Below, one piece after another: positions 31,399 to 41,397 of a stretch of 64,000 bases of DNA. How positions within the stretch are numbered: position 1 is the first letter of the stretch; each line of letters starts with the position of its first letter. Location: contig JALJCQ010000026.1 of assembly GCA_023091665.1 (NCBI GenBank), forward strand, positions 1,364,001-1,428,000, given 5' to 3'. Source of the DNA: Pythium myriotylum (lineage: Eukaryota; Oomycota; Peronosporomycetes; Pythiales; Pythiaceae). The notes below the pieces were generated by a model, which saw only the letters and a program-made list of their open reading frames with translations, had not been told where the DNA came from and did not search any database. Both the position numbers and the translations under genes were made by a program.

Positions 31399-31896
31399 CT
31401 AGCAGTAGACCTTGCCGGTCGCCTGGCAGTTGCTCACGCGGAACTCGTTGCCGTCCGTGCAGTTGCCGACCGCGATGTCACCGCGGTCCGGTGGCGTGAA
31501 CATGGTGCGCCAGTAACGCACCCACATACCCGACTCGCCCGAGCCTTCGACGGCGAACGAGTTGCGGCCGCGCGTCAGCTCTCGCTGCACTTGGTTCGCG
31601 CCAGCCATGCCGCAGTCATACGACCGAGTGCCGACCCAGCACGCGAGCTGGTGGCAGTTCTTGCCTTCTCCGATGATTGCTGGGATGAGATCCTTGGTGG
31701 TCTTGAATACGTCGACGCCGAGCTGCGCGGCGTCCCCGGCCGAGATACCGGTGCCGGCCCCGGTTCCAATGCGTAGCTCACGCGACGGCTCTTGGACGTG
31801 TGATGGCTCTTCAGCGTACATCGGGATGGGGTCGTCGATGGACACGGCAGTGGCAACGCCAACGAGAGCGGCGATGGTTGCGAGAGCGAACTTCAT
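31399..31896 (-). CDS. Secreted six-cysteine protein, A-type A3
   Basis: This 165-residue protein has signal peptide MKFALATIAALVGVATAV, then an acidic propeptide with a duplicated EEPS/QEPS element and RELR at 39-42. The hydrophobic segment differs from other A copies (GTGISAGDAAQLGVDVF). The core starts GEGKNCHQLACWVGTR and has six Cys at the family spacing, MWVRYWRTMFTPPDRGDIAV and an NCT glycosylation sequon. It is high in GC and its antisense frame is also open, which is a codon-usage effect. It is the divergent partner of B4 (33187) across 1290 bp. A4 on the right arm is a copy of it with an identical protein sequence. Confidence 0.88.
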   Translation of the reverse strand: MKFALATIAALVGVATAVSIDDPIPMYAEEPSHVQEPSRELRIGTGAGTGISAGDAAQLGVDVFKTTKDLIPAIIGEGKNCHQLACWVGTRSYDCGMAGANQVQRELTRGRNSFAVEGSGESGMWVRYWRTMFTPPDRGDIAVGNCTDGNEFRVSNCQATGKVYC

Positions 31897-31968
31897 TGTG
31901 GTGGTGGGTGGAGGGGGTTAGTTGGTGGACTGGTTGGTCGTGTGGCAAATTGAAGACTGAGTATGTCC

Positions 31969-32020
31969 GAGTCGAGTCCAGTGGAGTCGAGTCCAGTGGA
32001 GTCGAGTCCAGTGGAGCCGA
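31969..32020. repeat. Three tandem 15-bp repeats upstream of A3
   Basis: GTCGAGTCCAGTGGA is repeated about three times, 75-125 bp upstream of the A3 start codon. The mirror copy lies upstream of A4. It could be a regulatory array or a simple repeat. Confidence 0.7.
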
Positions 32021-33099
32021 GCTCCCCAGTCTCTAGGTGTGGATATTGGCACCTCCCAGTCCGCTAGAAGACAGACTTCGTTCGCTGGTTGACGACGACA
32101 CAACATTCGAGAATGAGAAGATGGTAAACTCATCGAGTCATCCATACGTCGAGTGGATGCGTTTCTCGGGGAGGTCCCGGCCACGTTGAAGCTGCGACGG
32201 ACTCATTCTGATGTGGTTGGCACAATGCAGGAGTGGAGGACAGGACAAGCCCGATTCGTTTCGTTGGGCGTGCGCGAGTTCGAATGGTTTGGAGGAAGAT
32301 TCTTGCCACCTCGCTTACACAGATTGTATCATGGTCTGGATGGTTTGTTTTCTGGTGTGTCTGGATCAGACACCGTAAGCCGTAATCCAAGAAGGCTGTC
32401 CACGTTCTCGTACAGTACACTGTACAGGAACACGGTCCAGTAGCATGGAGACGATCGTGAGTGGGTGGTTGGGTGAGTGGGTGAGTTCGCGACAGTCCCA
32501 TGGACAGTCCATTGACGGAAACGATGACAATCATGCGTCATATGGTACGCATGCATTGTCTTCACATTGCCATACGGAGTCTGAAACGGCCCCGACCCAA
32601 TCGTCGAAAAGATCAGCTGTCACGTAGAGATTATCCGATCTTTCTGGCTCGCACACACGGAACCATGCGAGCAGAAGGCCAGCTGTCTTCAGTGCTGCGC
32701 AACACGCAAGACTGTTCAAGATGGAAGGGTGTCTCCTGTTGCTTGCGGATGATACACGTACTGCAGTATAGCCGCATCGTAATCCGCGTCTCAAAGCCGT
32801 GTGGTGAGCTGCTGTGTCCAAGAGCCTTGCTGTCGTCTCATCAAAACGACGTCGCGTTTCGTTTCGTTGGTTGTGGGTGAGGACCCTCACCTCAACCACA
32901 GTCACCCACAACCACTACAGACTGTACAGCCGGATCGTCGAACGGCTTTCGAAAGGCCACGAGACCACAAGGCTATGAGAGCACGGGGCGATGAGACCAC
33001 AGGATCACGAGGCCACAAGGCCACGGGGCCATGAGACCTGGGCCTCGCATTCACGTCATTGAACGTCACCTTTTCGATACTTGACGATCCATCAAGGAC

Positions 33100-33106
33100 T
33101 CATTCT
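33100..33106 (+). promoter_or_regulatory. Initiator-like element of B4
   Basis: TCATTCT fits the oomycete initiator YCAYTYY and lies 80 bp before the B4 ATG. ATTTCACCGCC follows it closely. B6 has the same arrangement (TCATTCTTCATTTCACGGC). Confidence 0.5.
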
Positions 33107-33186
33107 AGATTTCACCGCCAAACCACCGAGCCACCAAACCAACCGCCACACGGCCAGGCCAACTACCAAACCACCAAACTCGAAAC

Positions 33187-33666
33187 ATGAAGCTCGTCCT
33201 CCATACCCTCGTCGGCCTCGCTCTGTTTGCCTCGAGCTCCATCTCGGCCGAGCCCGCCTCGCAAGCATCGCAAGAAGCGTCCATGCCCAGCATCACGGAA
33301 CACGAGAGCCGCCAGCTCGCGCTCGGCGCCTTGATCGCGGGCTTCCAAGTCGCGCCCGCCGTCTCGCCACTCGTCAAAGACTACATCGAGACGAACAAGA
33401 AGCGCTGCCATCAGCTCACATGTTTCATCCGCACGTCGTCGCGCACCTGCGCCCTTGCTGTGGCTGAGCAGGTCCAGGCGGAGGTCACCAAGGGGCGTGA
33501 CCGGTACTGGCCGGAGCAATACCAGGACGACGGCGTGCGAGTGCGCTACTGGCGCACGCAGTTCGAGCCGATCGACCGTGGAGACATCGCCGCGGGCAAC
33601 TGCACGGAGGGCGCGGCCTTTACCGTGACGGACTGCCAGTCGTCTGGAGGCCGCGTGCACTGCTAA
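33187..33666 (+). CDS. Secreted six-cysteine protein, B-type B4 (short form)
   Basis: This 159-residue protein starts with signal peptide MKLVLHTLVGLALFASSSIS. A short propeptide ends HESRQLALG (R-x-L at 42-44), followed by a hydrophobic segment (ALIAGFQVAPAVSPLV). The core is NKKRCHQLTCFIRTSSRTC, then VRYWRTQFEPIDRGDIAAGN and a final Cys after GGRVH, one residue longer than in the A form. Residue 57 is Pro; the mirrored copy B5 has Ser. It is the divergent partner of A3. Confidence 0.88.
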   Translation: MKLVLHTLVGLALFASSSISAEPASQASQEASMPSITEHESRQLALGALIAGFQVAPAVSPLVKDYIETNKKRCHQLTCFIRTSSRTCALAVAEQVQAEVTKGRDRYWPEQYQDDGVRVRYWRTQFEPIDRGDIAAGNCTEGAAFTVTDCQSSGGRVHC

Positions 33667-34070
33667 GCGAGTGTGCGACGTGGGGCTCGTTGCGCGGGGC
33701 GCGCGGCGCTCGTCCTGCGCGTTGTTGTCAACGCCGTTGTCAAGCCCGTTTTCGTGCGTGCGTCGCAAGTTGGAGTGAGTTGGCCGGGTATCCACCGTGG
33801 TTGTCTATCGACCCAGATGAGGATGTAGATGTAGGTGTCTGGGCGAGGGAGGACCTACTCAAGCTCTCAAGCGAGGGAGGACCTACTCACGCTCTTCTTC
33901 TTTTTTTTTTTTTTTCTCGTGCGTGGTGAGGATTTGACATGGAAACAATATCTATTGTTGTTGCTCCTGTTTGGCCATTTTGTCGGCCGTGTCAACTTTA
34001 TACATTTTTTCTATTGAAGGGCTGTTTGTGAAGTATTCCAAGTGAGGTTTTCCGAGTGACGTATACTGGA

Positions 34071-34390
34071 ACTTGTGTGTGGATAGAATGTTGCCAACCC
34101 CACGGGTCAGCATGTGGGAATACCACGACAGTCCACCCCTACAACGCAAAACGGCTCCCGCGTACCATGTGCATATGCCTTGGCACACCCTCCGCGAGCA
34201 TCAACGACGTTAATGACTCTGACGCGGACGTGGGTGGAGCCATCGGAACCGAAGAAGCATATCCGAGATGCTGGGCTGGGCTGTTGCTCCACTATGTCAT
34301 GGCTAACTCGCGGGAGCCGTTCTGCGTTGTAGGGGTGGACTACCCATATGCCGACCCCTGGGGTTAGCGACATTCTATCCACACACAAGT
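34071..34390. mobile_element. MITE-like element at the centre of the inverted duplication
   Basis: About 320 bp bounded by ACTTGTGTGTGGATAGAATG and its inverted copy. The imperfect terminal inverted repeats (34071-34162 and 34309-34390) extend inward to CGGCTCCCGCG. The inversion continues outward into the duplication arms with a 35-bp transition of lower identity. The unique middle (about 34163-34308) contains a GCTGGGCTGGGCTGTTGCTC stretch. A truncated copy lies at 37475-37708 in the opposite orientation. No coding potential was seen. Confidence 0.65.
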
Positions 34391-34794
34391 TCGAGCATAC
34401 TTGACACGGAATACTTCACTCGGAATACTTCACAAACAGCCCTTCAATAGAAAAAATGTATAAAGTTGACACGGCCGACAAAATGGCCAAACAGGAGCAA
34501 CAACAATAGATATTGTTTCCATGTCAAATCCTCACCACGCACGAGAAAAAAAAAAAAAAAGAAGAAGAGCGTGAGTAGGTCCTCCCTCGCTTGAGAGCTT
34601 GAGTAGGTCCTCCCTCGCCCAGACACCTACATCTACATCCTCATCTGGGTCGATAGACAACCACGGTGGATACCCGGCCAACTCACTCCAACTTGCGACG
34701 CACGCACGAAAACGGGCTTGACAACGGCGTTGACAACAACGCGCAGGACGAGCGCCGCGCGCCCCGCGCAACGAGCCCCACGTCGCACACTCGC

Positions 34795-35274
34795 TTAGCA
34801 GTGCACGCGGCCTCCAGACGACTGGCAGTCCGTCACGGTAAAGGCCGCGCCCTCCGTGCAGTTGCCCGCGGCGATGTCTCCACGGTCGATCGGCTCGAAC
34901 TGCGTGCGCCAGTAGCGCACTCGCACGCCGTCGTCCTGGTATTGCTCCGGCCAGTACCGGTCACGCCCCTTGGTGACCTCCGCCTGGACCTGCTCAGCCA
35001 CAGCAAGGGCGCAGGTGCGCGACGACGTGCGGATGAAACATGTGAGCTGATGGCAGCGCTTCTTGTTCGTCTCGATGTAGTCTTTGACGAGTGGCGAGAC
35101 GGCGGACGCGACTTGGAAGCCCGCGATCAAGGCGCCGAGCGCGAGCTGGCGGCTCTCGTGTTCCGTGATGCTGGGCATGGACGCTTCTTGCGATGCTTGC
35201 GAGGCGGGCTCGGCCGAGATGGAGCTCGAGGCAAACAGAGCGAGGCCGACGAGGGTATGGAGGACGAGCTTCAT
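34795..35274 (-). CDS. Secreted six-cysteine protein, B-type B5 (mirror of B4)
   Basis: 159 residues, identical to B4 except Ser for Pro at residue 57 in the hydrophobic segment (GFQVASAVSP). Other B copies also have Ser or Ala there, so the B4 form is likely the derived one. It is open from signal peptide to final Cys with all six Cys. It is divergent from A4 and tail-to-tail with B4 around the palindrome centre, so transcripts of B4 and B5 that run past their ends would be complementary. Confidence 0.88.
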   Translation of the reverse strand: MKLVLHTLVGLALFASSSISAEPASQASQEASMPSITEHESRQLALGALIAGFQVASAVSPLVKDYIETNKKRCHQLTCFIRTSSRTCALAVAEQVQAEVTKGRDRYWPEQYQDDGVRVRYWRTQFEPIDRGDIAAGNCTEGAAFTVTDCQSSGGRVHC

Positions 35275-36564
35275 GTTTCGAGTTTGGTGGTTTGGTAGTT
35301 GGCCTGGCCGTGTGGCGGTTGGTTTGGTGGCTCGGTGGTTTGGCGGTGAAATCTAGAATGAGTCCTTGATGGATCGTCAAGTATCGAAAAGGTGACGTTC
35401 AATGACGTGAATGCGAGGCCCAGGTCTCATGGCCCCGTGGCCTTGTGGCCTCGTGATCCTGTGGTCTCATCGCCCCGTGCTCTCATAGCCTTGTGGTCTC
35501 GTGGCCTTTCGAAAGCCGTTCGACGATCCGGCTGTACAGTCTGTAGTGGTTGTGGGTGACTGTGGTTGAGGTGAGGGTCCTCACCCACAACCAACGAAAC
35601 GAAACGCGACGTCGTTTTGATGAGACGACAGCAAGGCTCTTGGACACAGCAGCTCACCACACGGCTTTGAGACGCGGATTACGATGCGGCTATACTGCAG
35701 TACGTGTATCATCCGCAAGCAACAGGAGACACCCTTCCATCTTGAACAGTCTTGCGTGTTGCGCAGCACTGAAGACAGCTGGCCTTCTGCTCGCATGGTT
35801 CCGTGTGTGCGAGCCAGAAAGATCGGATAATCTCTACGTGACAGCTGATCTTTTCGACGATTGGGTCGGGGCCGTTTCAGACTCCGTATGGCAATGTGAA
35901 GACAATGCATGCGTACCATATGACGCATGATTGTCATCGTTTCCGTCAATGGACTGTCCATGGGACTGTCGCGAACTCACCCACTCACCCAACCACCCAC
36001 TCACGATCGTCTCCATGCTACTGGACCGTGTTCCTGTTCAGTGTACTGTACGAGAACGTGGACAGCCTTCTTGGATTACGGCTTACGGTGTCTGATCCAG
36101 ACACACCAGAAAACAAACCATCCAGACCATGATACAATCTGTGTAAGCGAGGTGGCAAGAATCTTCCTCCAAACCATTCGAACTCGCGCACGCCCAACGA
36201 AACGAATCGGGCTTGTCCTGTCCTCCACTCCTGCATTGTGCCAACCACATCAGAATGAGTCCGTCGCAGCTTCAACGTGGCCGGGACCTCCCCGAGAAAC
36301 GCATCCACTCGACGTATGGATGACTCGATGAGTTTACCATCTTCTCATTCTCGAATGTTGTGTCGTCGTCAACCAGCGAACGAAGTCTGTCTTCTAGCGG
36401 ACTGGGAGGTGCCAATATCCACACCTAGAGACTGGGGAGCTCGGCTCCACTGGACTCGACTCCACTGGACTCGACTCCACTGGACTCGACTCGGACATAC
36501 TCAGTCTTCAATTTGCCACACGACCAACCAGTCCACCAACTAACCCCCTCCACCCACCACCACA

Positions 36565-37062
36565 ATGAAGTTCGCTCTCGCAACCATCGCCGCTCTCGTT
36601 GGCGTTGCCACTGCCGTGTCCATCGACGACCCCATCCCGATGTACGCTGAAGAGCCATCACACGTCCAAGAGCCGTCGCGTGAGCTACGCATTGGAACCG
36701 GGGCCGGCACCGGTATCTCGGCCGGGGACGCCGCGCAGCTCGGCGTCGACGTATTCAAGACCACCAAGGATCTCATCCCAGCAATCATCGGAGAAGGCAA
36801 GAACTGCCACCAGCTCGCGTGCTGGGTCGGCACTCGGTCGTATGACTGCGGCATGGCTGGCGCGAACCAAGTGCAGCGAGAGCTGACGCGCGGCCGCAAC
36901 TCGTTCGCCGTCGAAGGCTCGGGCGAGTCGGGTATGTGGGTGCGTTACTGGCGCACCATGTTCACGCCACCGGACCGCGGTGACATCGCGGTCGGCAACT
37001 GCACGGACGGCAACGAGTTCCGCGTGAGCAACTGCCAGGCGACCGGCAAGGTCTACTGCTAG
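36565..37062 (+). CDS. Secreted six-cysteine protein, A-type A4 (mirror of A3)
   Basis: 165 residues, same protein as A3 on the left arm, including RELR at 39-42 and the six-Cys core. The 5' region carries TCAGTCTTCAATTTGC, close to the initiator plus CAATTTGC pattern, about 50 bp before the ATG. It is the divergent partner of B5 across 1290 bp. Confidence 0.88.
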   Translation: MKFALATIAALVGVATAVSIDDPIPMYAEEPSHVQEPSRELRIGTGAGTGISAGDAAQLGVDVFKTTKDLIPAIIGEGKNCHQLACWVGTRSYDCGMAGANQVQRELTRGRNSFAVEGSGESGMWVRYWRTMFTPPDRGDIAVGNCTDGNEFRVSNCQATGKVYC

Positions 37063-37263
37063 AGCGGCCATTACACAACGAGTGAGAGAGCGCCAGCGCT
37101 CATACGGAGATAGATGTCTCTTGACACGGTGACCCATGCCATCTTCGAGCATTCGTGTTCCTTCGTCGTGGGGGTCAGTGCTCGAGTTTGCTATAGGTAC
37201 GACAGTTTTCGAGTAGAGTGTAGCGGTAGCAAGCTCAGTGAATGTACTATGTATGTTCGTTTC

Positions 37264-38233
37264 GTATGGTTAAGCTTGGATTCCGAGTAGTCACGACTCA
37301 TTCCAGACAGCCACAGCGGCCGCAGACACGGAGTCATCCAGTCCGAAATGCGGTCTGAAGGCCTCTAGGTTACACCTTCAACCGAACTGGACCATCGGTT
37401 GAGCGTGGCGCCGTGCGCGAAGAGGTCGATTCTGTATTACATCATCCGTCGAGTCCTCGTTTGCCAGCTAGTGTGAGTTAGCCATGACATAGTGGAGCAA
37501 CAGCCCAGCCCAGCATCTCGGATATGCTTCTTCGGTTCCGATGGCTCCACCCACGTCCGCGTCAGAGTCATTAACGTCGTTGATGCTCGCGGAGGGTGTG
37601 CCAAGGCATATGCACATGGTACGCGGGAGCCGTTTTGCGTTGTAGGGGTGGACTGTCGTGGTATTCCCACATGCTGACCCGTGGGGTTAGCGACACTCTA
37701 TCCACTCACGCGACACAGTCACCCCGTTGGTAGCGCTCCAGGCAACGTGGCTTATGCAAAACCTCTTTTAACCGATGTCCGGCAGAAGAGCTGGACAAGA
37801 TTTTGTGATCTACTGCTAATATTCGCCTCTGTGAAATGATGCCCTATCTATGGTAATCAAATGGAATTCTGTTCTTTTGGCGACTTGGTTAGTTCAGATG
37901 TCCTGCTTTTGCAAAGGTCCTGGTTTTGACAAATTTCAACCAAAGGGTTCTGGTTCTGACATTTACCCATATCAGTGTTTGATAAAGCCTCAGATTCTTC
38001 GACGTAAAACCTCAAAAACATCGCTCGCGAAAAAATCATCTCAATGGGACCCATCCACAACACAGAGGAACTCATTCAACCAGTTCCGTGCTCAAGGGCG
38101 CATTCCATTCGATCGAACGAGGCGAGTTTCTTCGCTACGTGCATTTGATCTTTCGACCACCGCATCACACTTTATATTCGTTTTTCATTTGACCACAAAC
38201 GAGTGCACTTTACTAAACCATTACCCAACATTA
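37264..38233. other. Spacer between the palindrome and pair A5/B6
   Basis: About 970 bp without a supported gene. It holds the truncated MITE copy at 37475-37708. Frames over the rest lack features; one overlaps the 3' end of A5 in antisense. Confidence 0.45.
37475..37708. mobile_element. Truncated copy of the palindrome-centre MITE
   Basis: Reverse complement of about 34080-34307, from GTTAGCCATGACATAGTGG to GGGGTTAGCGACACTCTATCC. One terminal inverted repeat is present; the other is missing, with the break exactly at the inner TIR border (GAGTTAG). Confidence 0.65.
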
Positions 38234-38701
38234 TCAACAGTGCACCTTACCAGATTCCTGGCAGTTGCTCACGCGAAACTCGTTGCCGTCCGTGCAGTTT
38301 CCAATCGCGATATCACCACGGTCCGGCGGCCAGAACATCGTGCGCCAGTAACGAACCCACATCCCAGACTCGCCCACACTCTCAACCGCAAACGAGTTAC
38401 GACCGCGCGTCAGCTCGCGCTGCACTTGGTTCGCACCGGCCATGCCACACGCCTCCGATCGCGTGCCAACCCAACACGCGAGCTGGTGGCACTTCTTGCC
38501 GCTTCCTGTGATCGCTGGGACGATTGCTTGGCCGATCGTGAATGCGGAGACCGCGAGGTCAGCACCTTGAACAGCCGTGATACCGGCTTCTGCGCGCAGC
38601 TCGCGGGATGGCTCTTCGACGAACAGAGGCACTTGGTCGTCGATAGAAACTGCGTTGACGAGACTTAGGAGAGCGGCGATGGTCGTGACGACGAGCTTCA
38701 T
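38234..38701 (-). CDS. Secreted six-cysteine protein, A-type A5
   Basis: The start at 38701 opens a signal peptide (MKLVVTTIAALLSLVNA); the frame reads 11 codons further upstream without one. The 155 residues include SIDDQVPLFVEEPSRELR with RELR at 33-36, a hydrophobic segment (ADLAVSAFTIGQAIVPAIT) and the six-Cys core with MWVRYWRTMFWPPDRGDIAI. It is very close to A6 at 51250. CAATTTGC lies about 45 bp upstream of the ATG and fits the oomycete flanking-promoter motif. It is the divergent partner of B6 over 868 bp. Confidence 0.88.
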   Translation of the reverse strand: MKLVVTTIAALLSLVNAVSIDDQVPLFVEEPSRELRAEAGITAVQGADLAVSAFTIGQAIVPAITGSGKKCHQLACWVGTRSEACGMAGANQVQRELTRGRNSFAVESVGESGMWVRYWRTMFWPPDRGDIAIGNCTDGNEFRVSNCQESGKVHC

Positions 38702-39525
38702 CGGTGCTGAAGGGATTTGATGGTCTTGAGGCAAATTGGAGACTGGGCTCTAAAGGTGGTCAAGCGTGACAGACTGTCCTGCTGGAGGGAGCGTGTCTTA
38801 GAGGACGAGGACTCCTTCTTGGAGACCGGATTGTCCAGTCTCCGTCTTGTCTTTTGAAATCAGGCGAGTATACGGTCCCGTTCATCCTTTCATCATCGTC
38901 CCAAATCAAAATGACGCGATTTCGCCTCTTGCGCGATTCCGACTGGTTTTGTGGAAGCCCCGGCCACAGCCACGACGCTTGGCCTGGATATTCGCTGTCC
39001 ACGAAGCCTGTTCCAAAGTGGATGTCGAAACGAGGTCCATGAGGGCTGATAGCGAGGCTATCCCTCGCCAACTGTCGACAACGGAACTGGTTCTTCAATC
39101 GGGGAGACCTAGGTCGCCAATTGTCTTCGCTCCAAACCTAAACGACTGAACCTCAACTTGAGCCACTCTCCACCATCTGGTGCACCATATTTATTATTGG
39201 ATGAAAGGTTTTCCGTATCAACACCTATTGGATCAAAAGAAAGCACTGGATCTTGCCGTCTGTGCAGATTTAAGTAATCAACCTACCCAATAAGCAGGGA
39301 ATAGGTCTCACCATCTGGATCTAAGGCAATGGCGCTATCCACCGTCTCACTTTAACTGCTGCTCATTGTTTTAGTTGTAAAGCTGTCAATGACACTGCAA
39401 CGCAGCCTGCTGGGTGGGTTCGGTGGATTCTTTGTACAACCATGAAAAGTTATCCATCATAAGGATGGGGCTCCAGTGTCCCTGGTTCAGAAGACCCCCC
39501 TTCTGGGCCCTCGCATCGAAAAGTC

Positions 39526-39532
39526 TCATTCT
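39526..39532 (+). promoter_or_regulatory. Initiator-like element of B6
   Basis: TCATTCT, 38 bp upstream of the B6 ATG, followed by CATTTCACGGC as in B4. Confidence 0.5.
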
Positions 39533-39569
39533 TCATTTCACGGCAAACGCACAGCATCCAACTCGAGAC

Positions 39570-40034
39570 ATGAAGCTCGTCCTCCAGGCACTCGTCGGCC
39601 TCGCCCTACTCGCCGTTGGCTCCGCTGAGCCAGAATCGCAAGAAGCTAACATGCCGATCGTTCCTGAACACGAGGGCCGACAGCTTTTGCTTGGCGCGGC
39701 CATCGCCAGCTTCCAGATCGCGTCCGCTGCCGCGCCGCTCATTTCTGGCATCATCGAATCCCGCAAGAAGCGCTGCCATCAGCTTACCTGTTTCATCCGC
39801 ACGCCATCGCGCACCTGTGGCATCGCGGTCGCTGAGCAAGTTCAGGCCGATGTGACCAAGGGCCGCGACCGATATTGGCTTGAGCAAATCCAGGACGACG
39901 GCGTACGAGTGCGCTACTGGCGCACACAGTTCGAGCCGATCGACCGTGGAGACATCGCGACGGGCAACTGCACGGAAGGCGCTGTCTTTGCCGTCACAGA
40001 CTGCCAGTCCTCCGGAAAACGCGTGTACTGTTAG
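39570..40034 (+). CDS. Secreted six-cysteine protein, B-type B6 (short form)
   Basis: The ATG at 39570 opens the signal peptide MKLVLQALVGLALLAVGS; the open frame upstream (from 39414) has no such feature. The 154-residue product has a short propeptide ending HEGRQLLLG (R-x-L at 37-39), a hydrophobic segment (AAIASFQIASAAAPLISGII) and ESRKKRCHQLTCF, then VRYWRTQFEPIDRGDIATGN and the last Cys after GKRVY. It is closest to B4/B5. It is the divergent partner of A5. Confidence 0.88.
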   Translation: MKLVLQALVGLALLAVGSAEPESQEANMPIVPEHEGRQLLLGAAIASFQIASAAAPLISGIIESRKKRCHQLTCFIRTPSRTCGIAVAEQVQADVTKGRDRYWLEQIQDDGVRVRYWRTQFEPIDRGDIATGNCTEGAVFAVTDCQSSGKRVYC

Positions 40035-40260
40035 ACGGCGCTAGCTAAATCTTGTGAGGCGTTACTGCTCCGATCAATCCGAGGTCAGCAGGAACTCTGG
40101 TTTTGACGGACCTTTGCCATTAGTTGAACTAAAATGGACGTGATACGTTTTGTGTAATCAGTGTGCCACTGGATTTTTGCCAATGAATGGTTGGAGATGC
40201 TGAGATCACTTCGACTGTTGGTTTGCCAGTCTCACCCACCGAGTCATGTCGCGTTGAGTG

Positions 40261-40279
40261 CCCCCCCCCCCCCCCCCCC
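40261..40279. repeat. Poly-C tract
   Basis: Nineteen C residues in a row in noncoding DNA. The length is likely unreliable in sequencing. Confidence 0.9.
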
Positions 40280-40598
40280 GTCTCCTCTTGACGACATCGC
40301 GATGGGGAAATATTCAACAAACGACGCCAACGATGATATTGGCTGCAGTACACCGTACTGATCGAGAGTTCTGTTGTGGTAGATTAGATGGTCCACAATA
40401 GTTTTGACAAATTCCCGCAGATTTTTTATAGCCCATATCTTAGATTTCCTATTCCAATCCGGATTTTTCAGAAAGCCAACAGCAGGATGACGCTGTACTC
40501 GAGTTCCAGAGTCTAAATTTTCAGATTGGGTCGATACGTTTTTGAAGGTTCTCATCATGCACAGCGTGTTGAGCGTGATCCACAGGTTTCTCATGAAA

Positions 40599-40737
40599 CT
40601 AGGTGCGGGGGGTGCCCGCTCCGCGGGCACTTCAGTCTGCGCATGCTGGGTTGGTGGGGTCCCCCGCGGTTGGTTCAGAGGGGGAGAGTGGCGCAGCGCA
40701 AGCGCTGCGGCTTTTTTCGGGTTGCCTTCGGCAACCC
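40599..40737. repeat. Multi-hairpin cassette, copy 1
   Basis: Contains three strong stems: GTGCCCGC/GCGGGCAC, GCAGCGC/GCGCTGC and GGGTTGCC/GGCAACCC, the last two separated by TTTTTTC. Flanks are nearly identical to copy 2 at 41763-41899, but about 27 bp in the middle differ completely (CCCCCGCGGTTGGTTCAG here). Confidence 0.8.
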
Positions 40738-40928
40738 AGGATGGTGTTACCACAAATCAGTACTCTATACTTTGGTCATATCAGCACAACACATTGCTGT
40801 TTGATGCTTCTTTCTGCCGAGCCATACCTTATAGTTCAGATCCCACTGCAGGTTCTTTATCTCTGCTTTCTTTCGCTAACATCAAACCAAGGCCATCAAA
40901 GAGGCTCTATGTTTTGTTGTTTATTTGT

Positions 40929-41397
40929 TTACGCTCCTACTTTGTCCTGCTGCTTGTCTTGCTTCTGTTGAAGCCGGAGCTTCTCCGCGTTCACCTTCAT
41001 GGCGGCTTTGATAGCTTTCTTTCCGCCTACACATGAAACTTATTAAAACACGATTATACAAACTCCACAAACAAATCCACACTCACGTCGCGCGAGCTGC
41101 TTCGCAGCATACGCGCGCGGGTCGTCGCTCCGCTTGTTGCGGTAGTGTGCGTGCGGCTGGCAGTCCTTGCACACAGGACCGCGCTGCCGCCATTGGGTCC
41201 TGCTGAACCCAGCGCACGGCAGCGCGCGCCAGCAGCACGCACACTCGCGGACCTTCTTGCGCGGGTCCGCCGCCGCCACCGCCACCGCCGCTGGCAAAAG
41301 GCTGCCGTGGCAGACCCGGCACTGGGCCCGAGAGGCTGCGGGCGTGGTGGCAGACCCGGCACTGGGCCCGAGAGGCTGCGGGCGTGGTGGCGTCCAT
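40929..41397 (-). pseudogene. Stc1-like zinc-finger gene, two exons, broken by a 40-bp duplication
   Basis: Exon 1 runs from ATG at 41397 to 41087 (donor GTGAGT); exon 2 is 41026-40929, joined in phase to give QLARRGKKAIKAAM and a short Lys/Gln-rich tail ending at TAA. The core ECACCWRALPCAGFSRTQWR followed by VCKDC is a Cys-x2-Cys ... Cys-x2-Cys arrangement with the FS-x2-Q spacing of Stc1-type domains, which in fission yeast links RNAi to histone methylation. This assignment is tentative. A 40-bp unit (from about 41319) is present twice in tandem in exon 1 and shifts the frame after CRVC. With one unit the frame runs through, giving about 122 residues. Confidence 0.6.

Larger units (their letters stand above)
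31198..34046 (+). repeat. Left arm of a 2.85-kb inverted duplication
   Basis: Every position p in this arm corresponds to position 68461 minus p in the right arm, with no indel seen. Only two mismatches were noticed: 33355 (C, the mirror reads T) and 32423 (T, the mirror reads A). The arm contains genes A3 and B4 in divergent order plus their whole spacer. The outer edge is sharp: sequence identity begins at GAAACGAACATAC. Confidence 0.93.
34415..37263 (-). repeat. Right arm of the 2.85-kb inverted duplication
   Basis: Reverse complement of 31198-34046 with two mismatches noticed (35106 and 36038). It contains B5 and A4. Similarity ends sharply after GTTCGTTTC at 37263. Confidence 0.93.

Noticed and set aside
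31969..32020. CRISPR-like array
   Set aside because: Three tandem 15-bp units without spacers; a simple promoter repeat in a eukaryotic genome.
31189..37152. Long open frames antisense to the secreted genes (for example 31189-31776, 34666-35298, 36685-37152)
   Set aside because: They mirror the GC-rich codon pattern of the sense genes, lack signal or domain features, and the sense frames hold the conserved Cys core.
40244..40753. 169-residue minus-strand frame over the poly-C tract and hairpin cassette
   Set aside because: It spans a homopolymer and the repeat cassette and shows no domain; likely chance.
41054..41362. Separate Arg/Ala-rich protein on the minus strand
   Set aside because: It is another frame of the Stc1-like exon; only one frame carries the CxxC...CxxC pattern.
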